Below are positions 54,170-64,000 of a DNA stretch of 64,000 nt, in pieces. The first letter of the stretch is position 1. Every line of letters begins with the position of its first letter. The stretch comes from Oreohelix idahoensis (lineage: Eukaryota; Mollusca; Gastropoda; Stylommatophora; Oreohelicidae). The notes beneath the pieces were generated by a model that ran no database searches, was not told where the DNA came from, and worked only from the letters and a program-made list of their open reading frames with translations. The translations under genes were made by a program, and so were the position numbers. The stretch is from contig JAMPIV010011338.1 in the NCBI GenBank assembly GCA_024509875.1, forward strand, positions 434,001 to 498,000. Reading direction: 5' to 3'.

Positions 54170-55075
54170 TTAAACAATGCGGCTGGGAATTCCATTAGCC
54201 CTCAGTATTTTCCATAGACTGTCCCTGTGTATGCTGTCGAAAGCCTTTTTAAAATCAACCAAGTTAATGTACAGCTGTCTCTGCCATTCTGAGCACTGCT
54301 CTATAATGTTCCTGAGGGTAAATATATGATCTGCACATCTTCTGTTCTTTCTAAAGCCCGCTTGTATTTTCCTCAGTTTATGGTCAACTGCTTTTGAAAT
54401 TCTCTGGATGATTATCCTGCCTAGTATTTTGCTGGGAACTGAGAGGAGAGGAATTCCTCTACAGTTGTTGCAGTCTGCAAGGTCGCCCTTCTTGGGCAAT
54501 TTGACAATTATTCCTTTACTCCACTCTGTTGGTGTTGTCTCAGTTTCCCAGACTTGTGCAAATAGTGGTTCTAATAGTTCTGCTGCTAGTTCAGGGTCTG
54601 CCTTGAATAACTCAGCATTTGGATTGTCGTGACCAGGCGCTTTTCCATTTTTCAACCCTTTGATAGTTGTGATGATTTCTTCTTTACGTGGAATGTCTGT
54701 ATTTACGTCTAAGTCATTTTCAGCCTCAGGAACATTCAGCCGAGTCTCTGGTGGTTCCTTATTCAGTGTTTCTCTGAAGTGCTCTGCCCATCTTGTTTCC
54801 TGCCCCTGTGCTGTGGTGATGAGATTTCCTTGCGTGTCTCTTACTATCGTTATGTTGTTTGCACCTTGTTTTCCACTGATAGTTTTAGTTATTTTATAAA
54901 CTGTGCTTTGTTCATTTCTCTGTGCTGCCTCTTCTGTCTGTCTTGCAAGGTCATCCAGAAATGTCATTTTCTTCGCACGTGTTTGACGTTTTACTTCCTT
55001 GTTCAGCTGACTGTACTGTTCACTATATATTGCCTTTAACCTGGGAGACTTAGCTTCTGTTTTCTTTCTTTTCAT
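54170..55075 (-). pseudogene. LINE reverse transcriptase, N-terminal half (301 codons open)
   Basis: The open frame shows LKNGKAPGHDNPNAELFKAD, IIVKLPKKGDLADCNNCRGI, PLLSVPSKILGRIIIQR, QAGFRKNRRCADHIFTLR and INLVDFKKAFDSIHRDSLWK (palm motif A Asp), ending in ANGIPSRIV. Some changes (HDNPNAELFK for HDGIxAELLK) look like neutral drift. The frame is lost at about 54170. Confidence 0.85.
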
Positions 55076-55115
55076 TTCCTTTCTCTTCGCTATGGTGTTT
55101 AGCGTTTCTGGTTGT

Positions 55116-57930
<2,815 letters not shown>

Positions 57931-58119
57931 AACACTGGTGTTATCCAGTCTTGGCTCTTTCTTTCCTGGAATCCCAAGCATGTGTCACCAGAGGGCCTGT
58001 GTTAACGCAAGATAGCACTAACTGTATTTGTAACAATAGCTAAAGAACTTGAGCAAGACTAAATGCTAACTGTCATAATTTTTATCTGAGAGGGTGCTGA
58101 TGAATATTGGTCCCTTTAG
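57931..58119. other. Spacer between opposed R1 copies
   Basis: A short unassigned stretch between an R1 copy in minus orientation and one in plus orientation. Confidence 0.35.
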
Positions 58120-59220
58120 AGTGTAAAGTGATATTGAAGGCTCTTTAAAAAAAAGGATTTAGGAGAGTGAGGTAGTAGATTCACAGGCGCTGGGAAGAGC
58201 GAGGACAGTCTCTTATTACGACAATATCTGTTTCTCACAGACTATTCCTATCTCTCTTCTGAACAAACAATTGTTTGTCAGTTCCAGTCGCTCAGACGCA
58301 CTCACCGATTTGGTGATTCTGTCGCTCAACGTACATGAATACAGCCTACACAAATGGAAATGTTTGGAGTTTTAGGCCAACTGACAACCAACACAAATAA
58401 AGATTAATACCTTTATTATCATAAAGGAGTCACAAATAATTGTACATTTACAGTCAAAAATCAAAGGTTACAGAATACAAATATAACAAGGGAAGAGGGG
58501 GTTTTTGAGGAGAAATATCCCATCCACCGTTTCCCGTTTATATTTACTAACAGACAAGACCCGGTCCCAAAGACAAGAAAGGGGGGGGGGGGGAGGTGAT
58601 CAGAGATAGTCAATTTAACCCACTGGTAAATTTATTACTCTGAGGCAAGGGGTTACAGTAAAAGGGGGGGGGGGGGGGTAGAGGAAAAGCTAGGGTTCTC
58701 AATTGTCTCCCTTTAAATCAACAAATTTTACGGGAGGGGAAATGAACACAGTTACCCAATCCCGCTAGGAGAGATCCCGTACAAGGAATATAATGCTCCT
58801 TAATACTAGGTCGAACTAATTAAAAGGGTAAAGAAAAGATACATCTCCTTTCATTAAAAAAACACACTAGGGCTGGCCATCCCCACAAAATACACACGCA
58901 GACTTACCGAAAGGTGAATTCTGGCACTTCATAGGAAATACATCACAAAACAGCACTAAACCTTGGCTTAGGTAAAAGTATTTTCTTCCGTGTACAGCCC
59001 CAGATTAGCGGGTTGTTGAAGTTACAAAGTGTCCCGAAATCGCTGGACGTTGAAGTTTAACGGTACTGTTTGCTTATTAGATAAAGTTCCTAAAGAAAGG
59101 CACAGGCACTTGGCTAGGCGTGAGGTATGGTGTGGTTCCTAAAATTGGCACAGCTGGAGGAGATAACTTTTCTTTTTCCGTAATTTCACAAGTTAAGAAA
59201 AACACTGAGGTAAGTTCTTC
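58120..59220 (+). repeat. R1 long repeat, plus-orientation partial copy
   Basis: Shares with 5720-6304 and 61855-62400 the CAACTGACAACCAACACAAA then TTTATTATCATAAAG block and the AAAAATCAAAGGTTACAGAA block, plus a GAGATCCCGT landmark. G-rich homopolymers occur at 58581-58592 and 58665-58678. No coding sequence. Confidence 0.45.
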
Positions 59221-59223
59221 TTC

Positions 59224-59236
59224 GGGGGGGGGGGGG

Positions 59237-59311
<75 letters not shown>
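59224..59311. repeat. 88-bp G tract
   Basis: Almost uninterrupted G from 59224 to 59311 with one C at about 59237. Such a tract can form G-quadruplexes and is prone to replication slippage and assembly error. The poly-Gly ORF across it is an artefact. Confidence 0.9.
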
Positions 59312-59312
<1 letters not shown>

Positions 59313-59802
59313 AAAATCCACTGAATATACGTGACAGACAGTGTTCAGGTAGATCGATGTTTTTTCTTCACAAATAGGGGCAGTGAATAAAATATGTTCT
59401 GCTTCCAGTTTTTCTTTAAGGACTCTATATGAACTAGTATTTTCGAAGTGTTTTCTTGTGTGGCTTTATTCTCAGTTAAATTCAGAGGAGCGGGGCCCAT
59501 TACAGGTCGCCACAAGTTTAGCTTTAAAAAAAGTTCATATGTAACTGGAGTTATCGAATTGAGTTGGCAGAACTCTGTATATAATTAATAATTGCTGGGA
59601 TGCAGGTTGAATGATCGTTCTGAATGAAAGATAATCAAAACAAGAAATGCATTACAAATTATATTATAATCTGACACGCGATAAATTACAGTTAGCCTAT
59701 TTACTTATTAGCGTCGTCAATTAACAAATCGGGAAAACTTCCCGTGAGTTAAAAATAATTAAAGCACATCTATCTATCTGCAAAATTAATTTACGCGTCA
59801 AT
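59312..59802. other. No gene recognised
   Basis: AT-rich sequence, possibly the rest of the preceding R1 copy. It ends at the target duplication of the following LINE. Confidence 0.4.
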
Positions 59803-59813
59803 TGTATTAGGAA

Positions 59814-60095
59814 CCACTTTTGTCAATAGTGAAACGTCGAAAGCTTGCCTGGTTTGGGCATGTAACTCGTCATGACTCCCTTTCGAAAACGATCCTCCAG
59901 GGAACAGTCGAAGGTAAACGGAGAAGAGGAAGGCAAAGAAAATCCTGGGCTGATAACATCAAAGAATGGGCAGGACACGGTTTCTCCAAACTTGTACGCA
60001 TTGCTGAGAATAGAGAGCAGTGGAGGACCCTGTCTGCTGATGCTTCCACCATGGCACCCCTACGACCCATGACGGGTTATGGGTTGAGATGATGA
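59814..60095 (+). mobile_element. Short LINE insertion (BovB/RTE-type C-terminus) with 11-bp duplication
   Basis: Flanked by TGTATTAGGAA at 59803-59813 and 60096-60106 and ending in (GAT)n. One open frame of 90 codons, with its first Met at 59820, encodes KRRKLAWFGHVTRHDSLSKT, ILQGTVEGKRRRGRQRKSW and WADNIKEWAGHGFSKLVRIA. This is the ORF2 C-terminal block after the reverse transcriptase in RTE-type LINEs. The rest is absent through 5' truncation, and the fragment has no stops, so it is relatively young. Confidence 0.9.
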
Positions 60096-60106
60096 TGTAT
60101 TAGGAA

Positions 60107-61854
60107 ATACTTTTAGCTGTAACATTAGTTTGCACTAGAACTTTGAAAATGGGTTTATTTAATAAGGTTAAATTTACACCACAATCCATTGAAATCAATT
60201 GAAATAACTCGACCACTGATCACTCGAAGCTAATGTATAAATTACCGTCTGCGCAGAAAGAATACACTCCAATAGTCACGAAGGTAGGTGGAATCAAGCA
60301 GTAATCCGACTATGCTAGTGAAACTAAGATTCTGTCAGAGCGAACGATAAAATGCAGTTTTTCGGAGTTCTCTATTTATACTTCTCGAATGTAACTTGAA
60401 TAGGGCGTGTTAGGTTTTCGCACCTTTCTTGAAGTTGAGCAGAATCCGAGGTACCTCGCCGTTGTGTTAACCGCTGCGATTCCTTCGTTTTCCCCGGTCT
60501 ACCGATTTTCTTCCGTCTCAGGCTTGCTCGCATGAGGGTGCGAAAAGTTTCTCGAGAAGCTAACTCCGTGAGCTGAAAGTTCCCTGATTTTTTAGATCGT
60601 GTACCGCGGCGATTGAATTCTGACTTTTCGTTAAGGAAAAGAGCTATAAATGGTTGTGGGCGTGATTTTAATCTCCCATCAAAGGCCATGCGATCTCAAA
60701 GTTCACAGAAGATAGCAGGCTACATATTAATGATCCAGCGTGTAAAATTCTCGTGGAAATGCTGCACGCGGGTTACAGTTACAACAGATGATCAGGGGTT
60801 CTAAAGTTATGAGAGGCCAATATTCTGTTATCATCCATCGAGTCAGGGAAATTCATTTGTCATACTTAGACGTACGTCACACTAACAAAACATCACTGGT
60901 CGAGCTTGACCAATGAGATCGTCGATAGCTATTTTTGACTACCGCGGTCAGAACACAGTTCAGTCACGGAGTTCACTGTTAAGTGATGTAGACGTGTTTC
61001 AGCCTTAGTGCGGGTCCCGAGTTTTTTAAAGGTTGTGTGGTTAACCTCTGGTCGAGGAGATGCCTGACCACTGAAAGTTTCAATGTTATTCACAAGTATG
61101 TTATTCGAGGAAACTGTGTTTTCCAGTTTTGTGGGATGTGTTCACCCGGTTTGTATGACAACCATTTTTTCTATTAGAAAGATTAGTCTGCTATGAAATG
61201 TATATCGAGACCCTAGGCAAAAGCCTATCGACATTTTTAGCAGGGTCAAGCAGACATGTTATGATGATGTCCTTTTGCAGAGACCTTACGATTCATGTAA
61301 CCCACAGGCGTTCTGGCCGCTGATAGCCAGGTTATTGAGTCGTGTATGAACATTGCCTTTTAGTCTACTAATAAACTGTTTTCCATGACTTATTGCTGTT
61401 ACTTACTCATGTATGGAAGCACTAGGAAGATACAAATGATCACTGACAACTTACGTGAGTAGTAAGGACCTGGTCTTGAACCAACATTCATCTGGGTAAC
61501 TCCACCTCTGGCAGTCGCCAGTTACCACCCACAAGATATTTAAGTAAACCAGTAAACACCACGATCACTAGGAAATTCAATGACAATAAACTTAGAAGAA
61601 AATATGTACCACGTGTGACGAAAAGTCTACACGGTGCGAAGATTTGGCATATCATCTGGATAGATTGTTACCACGGTTACACATATTGTTATTTAGTCCC
61701 GTGACCAGCGGCGACACATGACTTGCTGCTTTCCTTATATATTGTTGAGATGGTGTTGAATTTCTGGTCGACATCATCGGTTTCTGTTCTTTCCTGGCTT
61801 TTGGTAATCTGATATCGTCTCTTTACGTCGACCACGAAAGCTTTTCTGGTGAGG
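60107..61854. other. No gene recognised
   Basis: No supported gene. CAGTAATCCGACTA (about 60299) recurs at 6669, suggesting that part of this stretch also belongs to R1-related repeats. A TATTTATACTTC element near 60371 is TATA-like but has no supported transcript. Confidence 0.35.
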
Positions 61855-63950
61855 GGGTCTGTCGTAGATTTTCCGATAGGAGAATTAAGACTAGGTTTGG
61901 TCCCTTCTGAATAGGTTTGAATAGGTGATAGACTCAGTGAGAGTTAGTGAAAGGTAATAGAATTTCCACACACGTGAGATGATAGATTTTATATAGTGGC
62001 TGTCTCTGAAAGCGAAAAGAATTCTTCTCTCTCTCACCTATCTTCTACAACAGTTGTTACAGCGTCAGACAGACTACACCAATATACATATTACGTATAT
62101 TTCTATCACTCACAGGCACGCACATACACATGACGACAGGTAAACACACAGACGTGGGAAAACTATAACAATGATATATATATTATCTAGAACGAGCTGA
62201 CCAAACACGATTATTAAGTTCAAGAGCGATTTTATTATCAGGAAAAATCGGCTCACAACATCAAAGAAAGTACATCAAGGAAAATACATATACACATAGT
62301 CATAAAAAATCAAGGAAATGTTGCAAGGATGATAGCCCCGTTATAGTGTTAACTCTAGGTTTAGCCCGGCCCCGTTAAGAGAACAGATGATGGCGCCCGA
62401 GTCACAGATACATAGGGTTTGAGTCTAAGAGTTGTCTTTGTTTTATCTCGTAATTATATGCACAGAGTTTGAAAAAAATCTGATTTAACCTAAGACAAAA
62501 CACAAGAACTCTAGCCTTAGCAACAAATTATGCAGATTGAAAAAAAAAAAATTAGGACAGCAACAGGGTGTCAAAGATAAAATAGTGAAAAATATCACTC
62601 AAACCAGCGTACACTCATTCATTCCGCCATGGCTTCTCATACTTGTACTCACGACTTTGCTTGCTGCCTCTTGGAACACATTGATTTTAGATTTTCACAC
62701 AGACTCAAAAAATGCAGTCCTCTGCCAAGAAGTCCCCAGTTCCAAAAGACGTATTTAACTTGGAGTCTCCGGGAACGACTACTTGGGTATGCAAATTTGT
62801 TCAAATGTCTGATTAAGTCACCTAACAATTATTCCAGGCGCGGGAGTTAGCAGAGCACAGTGTCAATAGCGTAGGTTTCAAAAAAATGATGAATGTCAGG
62901 TCGGTGCCTTCCCTCAGTATAGGATTCACTTTAGTCACACCACAGATTTGTCCACAAGATATAATCTAGTCGGGAAATGATTGTTAATATTCACGCCACC
63001 AGGCAGCAAATTATATAGAGTTTCTAGAAGAAATTAAGTGCTGGCTCCAAGGTCCAGTATTTATCATTACAGTCTTTGAAAACCCGTTATAGGGATATTA
63101 GTATTTCTGTCTAACTTGCACCGTCAGATCAGTGTTACTTGAGAAAACCCACGTGGTTCAAAATAAGGACTGTCTATTTCTTCACAAGTATGGAAACTAC
63201 TACTAGGTGCTGGTAAAGTTAGGGTCACCCCAAAACTTTCACTGTGTGGAGGAAAAATAACACATATAATATAATAAACAGAATCTGTACTGGTTAAAAC
63301 TTACATTTAAACTTGCAAGCAGAGAGCTTTGCTTATCATTTAAACTTCCCGTGACGTAAGTTATATTTAAAAATCAGCAATCCTCATAAATTAAGAACAC
63401 GTGCGTATTCCGTCACCATTCATGAGGCTGGATTCTAGAGTTTATACGTTAGTTTAGAAAAATACACTCGACTGAGTATTAGCAGTTAAATTAAATTTAT
63501 AAATAGCTACAATTTCCGTTATAAGCTAGAAATTTTAATTTTATTCTGCTTTCCACTGAATGCTTCCCTAGAAAATATAATAGCCTACCACTTTATTTCT
63601 CTTCTGCGCTAAAGAAATAGATTAAAATGAATTAAGCGATTTAACACTTTAACACTCACAAAATCTATATATCTATCATATTAATTACCTCAACCACAGA
63701 ATTACAGGTAGTCGCACAACTTAAGAATAAAAATGCTGAAAATATTTCTGGAAGTCTAGAAGTTCGACAAATTGCCGAAACAAACTGAGATCTTCGCTAA
63801 CAGCTATTCTGTTTTCGAGCGACCTATCTACTGTGGAGTCTATGAGCGAGAATGAAATTAAAGTTTCAAACTTGGCCAATATCTTAAAATCAGACAAAGG
63901 GCCCAAACTTACTTCGCCAAGCGAAATTATCTCCCCTACTCCCAACATTT
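61855..63950 (+). repeat. R1 long repeat, longest plus-orientation copy
   Basis: Begins at GGGGGTCTGTCGTAGATTTT. It is the reference for the other arms (5720-6304 direct, 56030-57930 inverted). It contains TGACGACAGGTAAACACACA, AACTATAACAATGA and GAACGAGCTGACCAAACACG blocks. It runs at least to 63560 by homology and perhaps to the window end. It has no ORF with family support. The superfamily is unknown; LTR is one possibility. Confidence 0.5.
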
Positions 63951-64000
63951 ACGTCCGCTTAACGCGTGTCGTAACTGTCACCTACTGACCACGATGTACG

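Larger units (their letters stand above)
53141..55115 (-). mobile_element. Degraded RTE/L2-like LINE, 5'-truncated, GAA-tailed
   Basis: Nearly 2 kb of ORF2 with the reverse transcriptase and C-terminus, followed by a short 3' UTR and a GAAGAAGAAG tail at the left end. The endonuclease is missing through truncation near 55115. Its C-terminus (KRKRGRPKTTWRRTVEAEMQ) resembles that of LINE-A, but the sequence is otherwise distinct. Confidence 0.85.

Noticed and set aside
59120..59314. ORF ending in poly-glycine
   Set aside because: It is produced by the G tract, and its upstream part matches no known protein.
60372..60689. 105-codon minus-strand ORF
   Set aside because: It is basic and of low information, with no recognisable domain, and no splice or repeat context supports it.

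Overview
The window looks like AT-rich, repeat-dominated DNA from a large animal genome. There are no operons or prokaryotic signals. The only host-gene sequence I recognise is two plus-strand exons (4078-4191 and 42806-43069) of a ciliary coiled-coil protein of the CCDC96/CFAP184 (DUF4201) type. They are separated by an apparent intron of about 38.6 kb that is filled with transposons. The mix of RTE-like and RNase H-bearing LINEs, tRNA-derived SINEs sharing a central domain, TTAGGG-like sequence in a MITE and very long (TA)n runs suggests an invertebrate, perhaps a mollusc. That taxon guess is an inference and could be wrong.

Layout. Positions 1-4077 hold small LINE, hAT-end and retroposon fragments. 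Positions 4680-9060 hold a LINE fragment with an RNase H domain, a non-autonomous DNA-transposon insert and two arms of a long unknown repeat family (called R1 here). Positions 9060-23650 hold more copies of recurrent families: LINE-A, the RTE-like LINE, the GAA-tailed retroposon R3, the R2 repeat, a SINE, a tandem duplication and a foldback MITE.

Positions 23658-41975 are the centrepiece, a nested stack. A ZMYM1-like hAT transposon is bounded by an exact 8-bp target-site duplication. It contains a full-length RTE-like LINE (24167-27326, 12-bp duplication) inserted near the start of the transposase gene, and a deletion-derived LTR element (28466-40508, 5-bp duplication). That LTR element is itself split by a complete Ty3/Gypsy-class retrotransposon (31352-40474, 5-bp duplication). 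The Gypsy element has two nearly identical 862-bp LTRs, an intact Gag-protease ORF and an intact Pol ORF. Its Pol order is integrase, then reverse transcriptase, then RNase H. This is the reverse of canonical Gypsy order and matches the Gmr1-like group. It is the most interesting feature of the window.

Positions 43070-64000 lie downstream of the gene's last exon. They hold two minisatellites, two SINEs with clear duplications, a second hAT fragment cut by LINE-A, a decayed DDE-transposase-like gene, a long degraded LINE, a short LINE insert with an 11-bp duplication, an 88-bp G tract, and further R1 copies in both orientations.

Apart from the two exons, every coding region seen belongs to mobile elements. 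Only the Gypsy element looks intact and recent. The RTE-like LINE is one single-base deletion away from an open frame, and everything else is visibly degraded.
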